From NCBI GenBank assembly GCA_030638735.1, contig DAOWEB010000035.1, positions 1 to 35,865 of the forward strand: a DNA stretch of 35,865 nucleotides. Direction: 5' to 3'. This DNA is from Spirochaetaceae bacterium. GTDB lineage: Bacteria > Spirochaetota > Spirochaetia > B11-G9. The notes beneath the pieces were generated by a model. The model worked only from the letters and a program-made list of their open reading frames with translations. It was not told where the DNA came from and made no database searches. A program made the position numbers and the translations under genes. Shown piece after piece: positions 27,539-35,160 of this stretch (positions within the stretch are counted from its first letter, which is position 1; each line of letters begins with the position of its first letter).

Positions 27539-28861
27539 TTAGAAATCCACCTGTATAATAGTTTCGCTTCCTTCTCCTGGAAAAGAAGTATAAGTGTTCG
27601 GATAAGCCACTTTTATCTCTTCTTCTGTCATAGCCTCAATATTTCCGGTTGAATCTGGATTATTAGATCTGGCAAACGTCCTAAGCTCAGAGAGTCTGTC
27701 TACTGTAGGCTGGGAATGTTCTTGTGTTCCAAAAACATTTCCAGGGTTTAGTTTGTAGTTTTTTACAGGGATCATTAAATCAGCTCTATGGCGTTTTTCC
27801 ATCGATCCGTATGAATCCATGTATTTACCTGCTAAACCTACAAAGTTTTCCCTTTGTCCCTCTGTTAAAAATTCACCAGCTCTTAATTTAGGCAGTAAAG
27901 CTTCTAGTCTACCAAACATTCCAGACGTATCCTGTGCCATTGCAAATTCCGACTCTCTAACAACTGAACCCGGATCGAGCATTTTCATAAATGCAAAAAC
28001 AAGAGCAACATCCCCTGCTCCAGTAGGATCTTCCCCCGAAGCCTTAATATTATCGAAAGTTACCAGGGTGTCATTAAAATCACCGACACGGCCTATATAT
28101 TCTTTCCTGAGCTTTTCTTCCATATTAAAAATATCCTGAGGATCTAAAGTCCCGGCTTCCTGTCCGGATGCATACTCAAGGATCATTTTTGCAGTTTGCT
28201 GATTAAATTTTGATGCTGTTTCCATGGCTTTCCGTTTACCTTCAGGAGTAAATTCAAGATCATTTGCCATTTTAAGAAGTGTTCCTTCATGAACTTGTAC
28301 GGCTCTGGCTTCTTCTCCGAGTCCGACTGCTGTATCGATAAGATCCGTTCCACCTGGTAACTGAGAGAGGATAACACCTAACATTGTTTCTATAGACTGA
28401 GCCCCTATATTCCCTGAAGCAATAGTATTTGACATTGTTTGAAGCATTGTTGCTTCTCTATCTTTCCCACTGTTCTTGTAAGCTGTTATCATATCATCCA
28501 TGAGAGTTTTTGCAATTTCAGGATTGCCAGAAACAAGAGCGGAATAAACTTTAGCCTGTTGATCCAGTTCCTGTCGTTGTTGTTCTTCTGTTAATGTATT
28601 GAAAGAGGACATAAGAGCCTTACTTTGCTCTGGACCCTGCAATAATCCTAAATCGGCATAGTTTTGAGCTGATCTATCACCAGATAGAATCTTGTTCATT
28701 ATGCCATTGACTTGAGCCTGCCTTTGTGCTCCTTGAGCTTGTGAAGCTGCGAGGGCTTCGGCTTCTCTTCTCTGGGTTATTATACCACCTATTCCGGCGC
28801 CTATATCCGTTAGACTTATTCCTGGCATATTCTGTGTGAACTGTGTTACTAAATCAGACAT
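27539..28861 (-). CDS. DNA ejection protein, P22 gp20-like (440 aa)
   Basis: Starts MSDLVTQFTQNMPGISLTDI then GAGIGGIITQRREAEALAASQAQGAQ, a glycine-rich then Ala/Gln-rich helix typical of gp20-type internal proteins. The rest is helical (KRKAMETASKFNQQTAKMIL; FVGLAGKYMDSYGSMEKRHR). It leaves the capsid with the DNA and helps form the trans-envelope conduit. ATG overlaps the gp7-like stop (TAATG) and has AGGAGGTGG upstream. Assignment rests on composition and order more than on motifs. Confidence 0.75.
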   Translation of the reverse strand: MSDLVTQFTQNMPGISLTDIGAGIGGIITQRREAEALAASQAQGAQRQAQVNGIMNKILSGDRSAQNYADLGLLQGPEQSKALMSSFNTLTEEQQRQELDQQAKVYSALVSGNPEIAKTLMDDMITAYKNSGKDREATMLQTMSNTIASGNIGAQSIETMLGVILSQLPGGTDLIDTAVGLGEEARAVQVHEGTLLKMANDLEFTPEGKRKAMETASKFNQQTAKMILEYASGQEAGTLDPQDIFNMEEKLRKEYIGRVGDFNDTLVTFDNIKASGEDPTGAGDVALVFAFMKMLDPGSVVRESEFAMAQDTSGMFGRLEALLPKLRAGEFLTEGQRENFVGLAGKYMDSYGSMEKRHRADLMIPVKNYKLNPGNVFGTQEHSQPTVDRLSELRTFARSNNPDSTGNIEAMTEEEIKVAYPNTYTSFPGEGSETIIQVDF

Positions 28862-29538
28862 TAGAATCCACCTCCTGCAATAGAGGTCCCAATATTAACC
28901 CCTAATCCGGCCAAATCAGTAAGAAAACCTCTCTGCAGATTGTATTGTCCTAATATATTTGAGCCTTCTAGTTGACCCTGCTGAGTTAAAAGGTTTCCTA
29001 TATTTGCACCAGTCCCAATCCCTGCCTGACCTACACCAGCAGCAGAAGCCTGTCCCATTCCTGAAATTCCTCCAAGCTGTGAATATCTCTGATCAATCAA
29101 ACCACTTAAAACTTGTGGCCTAAACTGAGCTAAAGCATCCTGAGTCCTACCTCCACGAAGTCCACCTGTTGCAGCAGCGTTCTGTAGGATTGATGTTTCT
29201 CCACTTTGAATCATAGCTTCATATGATGGAGATTCCTGTATTGCCTGTATAGCTTCCTGTTGTGCTTCTGGTCCTAAAGCTCCAGTCAATGCTTGCTGTT
29301 GATCTAATGCTGCAGCCCCCGCATCCGTATAAGGAGATAACATTTCCTGCATCGCATCAAATTGCCGTTGCTGTTCATCAATAGCTAATCCAGTCCCTTC
29401 TATCTGTACATCTGTTGCTTCTTTTGCAGCTGTAACCCCTGTTACATCTTTCCACAAGTCCCCCAGTCCAGTTAATGGATTATATCCACCTTTTTCCCCG
29501 GATTTAAAAGCACCTGCAGCCAATAAAGGTATTAACAT
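28861..29538 (-). CDS. DNA transfer protein, P22 gp7-like (225 aa)
   Basis: First of the three ejection proteins. LSPYTDAGAAALDQQQALTG, SPSYEAMIQSGETSILQNAA and ATGGLRGGRTQDALAQFRPQ are strong marks of the gp7 family. The Gly/Ala/Gln-rich tail (GGISGMGQASAAGVGQAGIG) ends in a hydrophobic glycine run. Packaged in the head and ejected ahead of the DNA. ATG 29538-29536 with GGAGGTGAAG; close coupling to the gp20-like gene. Confidence 0.87.
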   Translation of the reverse strand: MLIPLLAAGAFKSGEKGGYNPLTGLGDLWKDVTGVTAAKEATDVQIEGTGLAIDEQQRQFDAMQEMLSPYTDAGAAALDQQQALTGALGPEAQQEAIQAIQESPSYEAMIQSGETSILQNAAATGGLRGGRTQDALAQFRPQVLSGLIDQRYSQLGGISGMGQASAAGVGQAGIGTGANIGNLLTQQGQLEGSNILGQYNLQRGFLTDLAGLGVNIGTSIAGGGF

Positions 29539-29593
29539 ATCTTCACCTCCATATCTTCAATTATACTCTTAATTCTCAATAAAAATAATTGTA

Positions 29594-29935
29594 TCAATTT
29601 ACAATCTCCCGACCGCTAATTACAATTGTTATGGCAGAGGCGACACTTGCAATTGTAGAGATAATCCCGGCGGTGTCCATGATCTGCCCAACAAGCTCTG
29701 GGAAAGTGTAAGTTTCTCCAGGTGCAATATTTCTTTCTTTGACAATTAAATTAGAATCTCCAACAGAATCACCGATAGGAATAAGATTAACACTTAATTT
29801 TTCTGGAGATCCGCTGGTATTTGTTCCTGTGAATTTGTCAATAACTATTTTAGATCCACTTGGCACGGTATATTGAGAAGTTTGAATATTCTCTGCCTCT
29901 TTAGGTGGTACAAATAATCTTGTATATACTGCCAT
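29594..29935 (-). CDS. Small beta-rich virion-region protein (113 aa)
   Basis: Lies between the gp10-like and gp7-like genes, where P22 has tail needle gp26 and gp14. It has none of the long coiled coil of a needle. The sequence looks like a single beta-sandwich (SGSKIVIDKFTGTNTSGSPE; EKLSVNLIPIG; IAPGETYTFPELVGQIMDTA; ITIVISGREIV). Proteins of this look decorate capsids or tails, so a decoration or tail-tip role is plausible. Ribosome site GAGGAG. Not recognised as a known family. Confidence 0.65.
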   Translation of the reverse strand: MAVYTRLFVPPKEAENIQTSQYTVPSGSKIVIDKFTGTNTSGSPEKLSVNLIPIGDSVGDSNLIVKERNIAPGETYTFPELVGQIMDTAGIISTIASVASAITIVISGREIVN

Positions 29936-29945
29936 AATCTCTCCT

Positions 29946-31349
29946 CTATACTATCAATGGTTCGAGATCTGCTTCTAGTCGTGAAATTGCTATATAAGCA
30001 TTGCTGTCACCTGTGAATCTCTGAATTCGTGTATTCTTCATATGTCCCTGTCTCCACCAGACAAGGCGCTTAAGCCTATCTCCAGCTTTTCCAATCCTTA
30101 TGCTTCGCTCTTGACTCCATGTTCGGCCATCAAGAGAATATGATGTACTTATGACAGGATCACTAAAGCCCTGTGTTCTTCCTGTCAATGCAACCAGTTC
30201 GAGCCTTCTAAACAATGCTCCTCTGCTTTCGTTATATACAATTTTAGTGCCAAATTCCCATTTTACAGTATCCTCAAAGTGAGTAGAAATAGTATTATCC
30301 AAGACCCCTACTTTTGAGCTTTCTGTGTCCCCGACCTGCCATTTATCATAGCAAAATATAACATCTCTGGCTCTGTACTGTGAATAGTTCGCAATCGAAC
30401 TGGACATAATATACCAGACAGACTCCCCTACTGCTCTGGAGGCAGCCATATCATAAACTAAAGTTCTATCTGGGAGTCTTACCCATAAAAAAGCTTGACT
30501 TTTATCATTCAAAGTTTCAAGGACTGAATTAGATAATTCTTCTTCTGAAAACTGAATAAGGATCTCATCTATTTCCCTGGTGCTTATTTTTACTGTTCCA
30601 CCATTTGCTCCGAGATATATTGCGGGAGCTTCATTTCTTCCGCTTCCTAAAAATGCAATCGTGTCTTCATAAATAATAGAACAGAATGTCCCGATAGATC
30701 CTCTCTGAATCTGTGCCCCGTTTATCCTCTGGAAGGGAAAACCCTCCCCTCCTACATTATCGAACACTTCGATTGTGTATCGATTGACTGCATATATTTC
30801 ATTACGAAGCTTTAAAAGTCCGTTTACAGGGTCTGGGTCTATTTCAGACGATCCATACTTTGTAGGAAGAACTTGTGTCGGATCCGTCAATTCTGTAACA
30901 ACAAGGAATTCACCATCCGTTGTCATGAAATACCCATCAACCCATACCACATCAAGAACTGTACCTAGGTCTAGGTCTGTCACCTGGGAGAGCGTTGAAC
31001 CATCATAATAGAAAAGGGATCTGTTAGATGAAATTGCAAGCTGATCAAATGAATAATCCATGCTTACCCGTTTGTTATCATTTCCAACATCTCCGATTTC
31101 TATAACTGTCCCTGCATTAGATATTCTGCAAAATTTACTTCCCATTACTCTATAGTGCTTCCCATTCCAGTTTATAGCTCCTCTGGAAATACCGGGACCG
31201 GTTCCGATCTCAACAATCCCCTCAACTGGACGCAAATATCCGTTTGAAACCCCAGTATTTTGTACTACTGGCATCATATTAAGGGGATATAGAGTTTTAT
31301 AATCGGCATTTTCTCCGGTATAAACACCGCTGATCATAGGGATCTGCAT
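29946..31349 (-). CDS. Packaged-DNA stabilisation protein, P22 gp10-like (467 aa)
   Basis: Tail hub protein that closes the portal vertex after packaging and carries the spikes. Start MQIPMISGVYTGENADYKTL, then LYPLNMMPV and GYLRPVEGIVEIGTGPG, followed by a beta-propeller-like series (AINWNGKHYRVMGSKFCRIS; DQLAISSNRSLFYYDG; VVWVDGYFMTTDGEFLV), match gp10 (472 aa in P22). Complete at 467 residues. It overlaps the upstream gene by one base, following the gp4-like protein and one extra small gene. Confidence 0.9.
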   Translation of the reverse strand: MQIPMISGVYTGENADYKTLYPLNMMPVVQNTGVSNGYLRPVEGIVEIGTGPGISRGAINWNGKHYRVMGSKFCRISNAGTVIEIGDVGNDNKRVSMDYSFDQLAISSNRSLFYYDGSTLSQVTDLDLGTVLDVVWVDGYFMTTDGEFLVVTELTDPTQVLPTKYGSSEIDPDPVNGLLKLRNEIYAVNRYTIEVFDNVGGEGFPFQRINGAQIQRGSIGTFCSIIYEDTIAFLGSGRNEAPAIYLGANGGTVKISTREIDEILIQFSEEELSNSVLETLNDKSQAFLWVRLPDRTLVYDMAASRAVGESVWYIMSSSIANYSQYRARDVIFCYDKWQVGDTESSKVGVLDNTISTHFEDTVKWEFGTKIVYNESRGALFRRLELVALTGRTQGFSDPVISTSYSLDGRTWSQERSIRIGKAGDRLKRLVWWRQGHMKNTRIQRFTGDSNAYIAISRLEADLEPLIV

Positions 31350-31813
31350 TATCCGATCCTATACCATGAGTTTACAGTCTGGTCATATTTTAAAGTGAAA
31401 AAATCATCTGCACCCATTGAAGTAGGAGCGCCATACACTCCGGTTGCTCCATTTCCGTTTACAACAAAAGTGGAAATCTGTTTTGTGCTGTTCACAATTA
31501 CAATCTGTTTATCCCGTACCGTTCCGGATGCTGGGAGAGTTATAGCTCCATCAGCATAAGCAGCCGCAGGGGTCAGTATTAAATGTGTATCCTCGTTGTT
31601 GTCAGTTACCAGAATTGTAAACCCTGTTGCAGAGGGGGCTGAATACTGAGTATTAGGCTCAGGCCGTCCCGCATCAGGAAAAGTAAGATTGTTCTGATAT
31701 AGAGACATCACCGCCGATAGAGTTGTTAGTCTCCAATCGCTGGCCGCTACATCCCAAATAAACGCAAGATCCGACAATTCAGGATCTGTTTTTCTTGTGT
31801 AATTTCGTCCCAT
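31349..31813 (-). CDS. Small structural-type protein between gp4 and gp10 homologues (154 aa)
   Basis: Coupled to both neighbours by one-base overlaps. The N-terminal part (TDPELSDLAFIWDVAASDWR, LTTLSAVMSLYQNN) recalls head-attachment segments of phage fibre proteins. The C-terminal ~90 residues form a compact beta domain (TGFTILVTDNNEDTHLILTP; RDKQIVIVNSTKQISTFVVN). No counterpart in P22 at this place. A short fibre or decoration protein is the most likely reading; not proved. Confidence 0.65.
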   Translation of the reverse strand: MGRNYTRKTDPELSDLAFIWDVAASDWRLTTLSAVMSLYQNNLTFPDAGRPEPNTQYSAPSATGFTILVTDNNEDTHLILTPAAAYADGAITLPASGTVRDKQIVIVNSTKQISTFVVNGNGATGVYGAPTSMGADDFFTLKYDQTVNSWYRIG

Positions 31814-32298
31814 TATACTGGTCCTCCCGATGGGTCAATAGTTTCGTCAACAGGCAATAGAATTTCGCTTTCAGGATCACGAGTCCATCTTCTATCATCT
31901 ATATTTTTATACGCTGCACCCTTTGGCATTGATGGTAATTGCATTTCTGGTGTTTGTGCATATTTTGCAATTAATGTGTTCATTGCGTTTTTTGCTGTTA
32001 TTTTTGTGTCCGGACTAACTGTTTTTCCATAACTTGGAGCAATCCTGATTGCAAGATTTGTTACTACAGCCTCCCATGCAACATCAGGAATATTGGAGTC
32101 AGAGTCAGGGTCTGGCGTGTTTGGTGTCCCTGAAATAGGATAAGATAGAATGATCCCCCTCCCGTTCCAGTTCATTATCATGGCATCGAGTTTCCTTATT
32201 CCTGATTGTAACTGTTCAGGGATAACATCAAAATCATAATCAGCGATCCCTAACTCATCAAGAGCGGAGTGGACAAGCTCACCCTTTGTGAAACTCAT
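31813..32298 (-). CDS. Tail accessory factor / head-completion protein, P22 gp4-like (161 aa)
   Basis: FTKGELVHSALDELGIADYD, then LQSGIRKLDAMIMNWNGRGI and DVAWEAVVTNLAIRIAPSYG, are clear gp4 landmarks (P22 gp4 is 166 aa). The protein binds below the portal ring once DNA is packaged and provides the base for gp10. The C-terminus (GAAYKNIDDRRWTRDPESEI) is flexible. It overlaps the Lys-rich gene by four bases. Confidence 0.9.
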   Translation of the reverse strand: MSFTKGELVHSALDELGIADYDFDVIPEQLQSGIRKLDAMIMNWNGRGIILSYPISGTPNTPDPDSDSNIPDVAWEAVVTNLAIRIAPSYGKTVSPDTKITAKNAMNTLIAKYAQTPEMQLPSMPKGAAYKNIDDRRWTRDPESEILLPVDETIDPSGGPV

Positions 32299-32573
32299 TT
32301 ACCTACTACCTTTTTCATTCTGGAAATGCGGCGCCTGGCTTCACTTTTTGCCCTCTTAAGCCTTGCCCTATTTCCCCGTATTTCCTGAGCTTCTGCCAGA
32401 GTATTAGCATCTTGTTCAGACTGCCATTTTGCTTCACTATTCTGGGAATATGGAGCCATAACTGTTTTTTTTGCTGCACTTTCCTTTTTTGGTGTTGATT
32501 TTTTAGAAGGAGCCTTTTTTTTATTTCCTGAGCCTTTCCCATTTTTAGAGGGATAACTTTTCTTTTTTGCCAT
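32295..32573 (-). CDS. Lys/Arg-rich protein between coat and tail genes (92 aa)
   Basis: Residues 1-40 are an extreme Lys/Ser/Pro run (MAKKKSYPSKNGKGSGNKKK and on), histone H1-tail-like. The remainder (SQNSEAKWQSEQDANTLAEA; RARLKRAKSEARRRISRMKK) resembles a small helical protein found beside coat genes in other podoviruses. It is very basic, so it may bind packaged DNA or neutralise it in the capsid. Coupled to both neighbours. The function is inferred from charge and place. Confidence 0.65.
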   Translation of the reverse strand: MAKKKSYPSKNGKGSGNKKKAPSKKSTPKKESAAKKTVMAPYSQNSEAKWQSEQDANTLAEAQEIRGNRARLKRAKSEARRRISRMKKVVGK

Positions 32574-32878
32574 TATTCAGCCTCCGCAATCTCCAGTAAT
32601 TCCTGAAGATCTGATTTTTTATCTCTTGAATTGTACTCAATTCCGAGATCATCAAGAGCACCCATTATTTCAGATTTTGTGAGTTCATCAGATTCTATCT
32701 CCGCAAAAAGAGCATCATGAAAACTGTCCACATACCCGGCTTTCTCTGCTGCAGCAAGCTCATCTTCATCATTGACAATTACATCATCATATGATTTATT
32801 TTCTGATTTGCTACCCCATTTGATTTTCCCTGGTGAGGTGTACAGTGTTCTCGGAAATCTTGTTTCATCCTTTGTCAT
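32573..32878 (-). CDS. Small head-region protein with HeH/LEM-like C-terminus (101 aa)
   Basis: N-terminal part FPRTLYTSPGKIKWGSKSEN, then acidic DVIVNDEDELAAAEKAGYVD; C-terminal ELTKSEIMGALDDLGIEYNS with KKSDLQELLEIAEA resembles HeH/LEM helix-extension-helix modules found in phage head genes. An exact 18-bp duplication at the front (32861-32896) offers two ATGs. The inner one (32878) is preferred because the first repeat unit supplies AAAGGA seven bases upstream, while the outer one (32896) has none. It follows the coat gene after a stable hairpin. Confidence 0.68.
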   Translation of the reverse strand: MTKDETRFPRTLYTSPGKIKWGSKSENKSYDDVIVNDEDELAAAEKAGYVDSFHDALFAEIESDELTKSEIMGALDDLGIEYNSRDKKSDLQELLEIAEAE

Positions 32879-32906
32879 TGTTTCATCCTTTGTCATAATT
32901 TACAAA

Positions 32907-32924
32907 GGGAGGCCGAAGCCTCCC
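32907..32924 (-). terminator. TTCG-loop hairpin downstream of the coat gene (partial terminator or mRNA stabiliser)
   Basis: Read leftward, GGGAGGC-TTCG-GCCTCCC is a perfect seven-base stem with a stable C(UUCG)G tetraloop, followed by TTTGT. The short T-run suggests attenuation or 3'-end protection of coat mRNA rather than full termination. Confidence 0.6.
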
Positions 32925-32929
32925 GTATT

Positions 32930-34198
32930 TTAAGTCTGACTAAATAGCAAGATTCCTGACATTTCAGGCGCTTTGTTTACCACACCGAAGCGGGTATCAA
33001 GACGATAAAATGTCTTCATAGTGTTGATATCGTACTGTTTGCTCATGCAAACTTCAAGACCAGAATCAGTTTTCCCTCTCATAATAGCAGCACCAGCATT
33101 TTCAGGCATTGCATACTTTCCGGGAAGTATTTCAATTGCATCTTTCTGCCAGAAAGGATTGATTCTTCCTGATGCAATATTGAGCCATGTTACAGCTGCG
33201 GTTGCGCTTTCAGTATTTACAACACAGTTCTGATACTGTACCTCTGCCTCGGATGCACCCTGTGCAGTAATCATAGGAGGTGTAATCTTTAATACTGTAC
33301 CAGAAACAACTTCAACAACACGGAAGGTTTTAAGCTGTCCGGTATCCTCTTTGGTGATCTGGTGAACTGCATTAACATTGGCGACTGTAAAAGCGTCCCC
33401 GGCCACAACATTGGCAGTTGCGGTAACTGTCAAATTCTGGAATCTGTTGTCCACGTTCAACCGCTCAGAGGTAGTTGGGGAAGTACTGATTGCTGCAGGT
33501 ACATGATAATTAGCGGCAGCGGTCACGGTGCTTAGTGTGATTGCTCCACCAGCTGCAGCCGCAATAGCCTTTGCATAATCAAGTTTAAAAGTATCAAATG
33601 AGGCAATTCTACCAACAAAAGCTCTTTCATATGCGGAGAGGGCCTTTGCATTAAGAGTCTGTCGCTCTGCAAGATTTCCGGCCATACCATTATAATCTCT
33701 GGTGGAAAGTGCAAGATATCTGTCCCAGTCGGGAACTCCCTGTTCATTCATTATTGCTTCAACAAGAGCAACATCATCAAATCCAGTTGCGGCTGTTGAA
33801 ATAGGCACAACAAGCGAGCCCTGCATAGATGCAATATTCAGAATTGCAACATTGATATCGGATGCGAGTTTCTGTTTCGCACCATCTCCGAGCCTACCTT
33901 CCTGGAGAGCGTCACGAAGTTCAGTTGCTGTAAGCGCCCATGGTACAGACTTTTCAATATTGATAGAAGCAGGAACGGCAAGCTGTGTTTTGTCGTTAAA
34001 ATTACCAGTCTGATCCTGTCCATCGAATGAATTCATAATATAGGGCTGAGGTCTCCATATGGTATCCTGTGCCCGTTCCATCATTACATCGGATGTATTG
34101 TATTTACTACAATTCCGTGCCATTACTTCAGCATCCTGGAATCCTTCCAAAATCTGCTCGAATGCTACTCGTTCTTCTTTATTAAAATCATTAGCCAT
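32930..34198 (-). CDS. Major capsid (coat) protein, P22 gp5-like (422 aa)
   Basis: HK97-fold shell protein. The N-terminal arm and E-loop region (FEQILEGFQDAEVMARNCSK; AQDTIWRPQPYIMNSFDGQD) and SVPWALTATELRDALQEGRL match P22 coat family landmarks; length is close to P22 gp5 (430 aa). A Thr/Ala-rich stretch (about 210-320) may correspond to the inserted domain of P22-type coats. The C-terminus (YRLDTRFGVVNKAPEMSGIL) is a typical strand. Preceded by scaffold with only one base between, followed by a strong hairpin. Confidence 0.92.
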   Translation of the reverse strand: MANDFNKEERVAFEQILEGFQDAEVMARNCSKYNTSDVMMERAQDTIWRPQPYIMNSFDGQDQTGNFNDKTQLAVPASINIEKSVPWALTATELRDALQEGRLGDGAKQKLASDINVAILNIASMQGSLVVPISTAATGFDDVALVEAIMNEQGVPDWDRYLALSTRDYNGMAGNLAERQTLNAKALSAYERAFVGRIASFDTFKLDYAKAIAAAAGGAITLSTVTAAANYHVPAAISTSPTTSERLNVDNRFQNLTVTATANVVAGDAFTVANVNAVHQITKEDTGQLKTFRVVEVVSGTVLKITPPMITAQGASEAEVQYQNCVVNTESATAAVTWLNIASGRINPFWQKDAIEILPGKYAMPENAGAAIMRGKTDSGLEVCMSKQYDINTMKTFYRLDTRFGVVNKAPEMSGILLFSQT

Positions 34199-34199
34199 T

Positions 34200-35108
34200 T
34201 TATTTATTCCTTATTTTTCGTTTGTAAGCAGAGACCTTTGTATAATCTCCGGTTTTCTCTGCCTCTGTCCGTAGGCGATCTAAAGTTTTATCAACAGTCC
34301 CAGAGATACCCCCAGCTTTTCCACCGGAAACCCTCTGTTCTGGACTTGGTGCTTTTTTCTTTGATGTAACCTTCAATTGCGCCTCCAATTTTGCAACCTT
34401 GAAAGCAAAGTCAACCGGATCTGTAATCAATGCCAGTTCTTTGGCTTTCTTCGGATTTTTACCGAGAGCATAAATCAACAGAGCGGAATCATCCGCACCC
34501 TGAACCATTATTCCCTGCTGGGTCGTGTTGAAAGTATCTGTAACAAATGCCTCTGCATCCTCGAAGTTCTTGAAACTATGGGATTTTTTGGACTCGTTAT
34601 ACTTATCCATTTTCCCGTTCCAAGCTTCTTTTTGTACTTCCTGCTGTTTCAACAAGTTAGCATTCTGCTCATCTACTTTCCGCTTGCGGTCATAGTACCC
34701 AATAAGTTTACTCTCATAAACCTTGTCGTCGAATCCACATTTTTCAAGAGTCGGCTTTTCTCCCAGTTCTACAGGTTTATTCTCTGTATCCTGTTTCAGC
34801 TTCTTCTCAAGTTCACGGTTCCGCTTCTCAAGTTCACGGTTCTTTTTCCGTACTGTTTTGACCCATCCAGGAGCCTCGGCATGTTCATCTTTTTCTGGCG
34901 CCTCATCTCCTATAGTAACAACAACATCATCTTCCTCTAATTCACCATCCGGATCCTCTTCGGTTTCTGACTCTGTATCGTTGTCATTTTCGCCGGAAAT
35001 AATCTCGGCATCTGGTTCCACGTTGTCGGAATCCTCAACAGCGCTTTCTTCCAGATCAACATTCAATACATCTTCTTCAATGATCCTGCTCTCTGCAATT
35101 ACACTCAT
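34200..35108 (-). CDS. Scaffolding protein, P22 gp8-like (302 aa)
   Basis: Directs prohead assembly and exits before packaging. Very acidic first ~95 residues (NVDLEESAVEDSDNVEPDAE), then a charged coiled coil (VRKKNRELEKRNRELEKKLK; ESKLIGYYDRKRKVDEQNAN), a central helical part and a basic C-terminus (TEAEKTGDYTKVSAYKRKIR) suited to bind coat, as in P22 gp8 (303 aa). Position between portal and coat is canonical. The open frame on the opposite strand here is a shadow of this biased composition. Confidence 0.87.
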   Translation of the reverse strand: MSVIAESRIIEEDVLNVDLEESAVEDSDNVEPDAEIISGENDNDTESETEEDPDGELEEDDVVVTIGDEAPEKDEHAEAPGWVKTVRKKNRELEKRNRELEKKLKQDTENKPVELGEKPTLEKCGFDDKVYESKLIGYYDRKRKVDEQNANLLKQQEVQKEAWNGKMDKYNESKKSHSFKNFEDAEAFVTDTFNTTQQGIMVQGADDSALLIYALGKNPKKAKELALITDPVDFAFKVAKLEAQLKVTSKKKAPSPEQRVSGGKAGGISGTVDKTLDRLRTEAEKTGDYTKVSAYKRKIRNK

Positions 35109-35160
35109 AGTATAAACCTTCCTTTACTCAGGCGCAAGTTTTATTTGCACCCGGATTTTA

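Noticed and set aside
34377-35115. Open frames of 187 and 130 aa antisense to the scaffold gene
   Set aside because: They mirror the Glu/Lys-rich scaffold codons as Ser/Phe/Leu-rich sequence, have no ribosome site and lie against the late operon.
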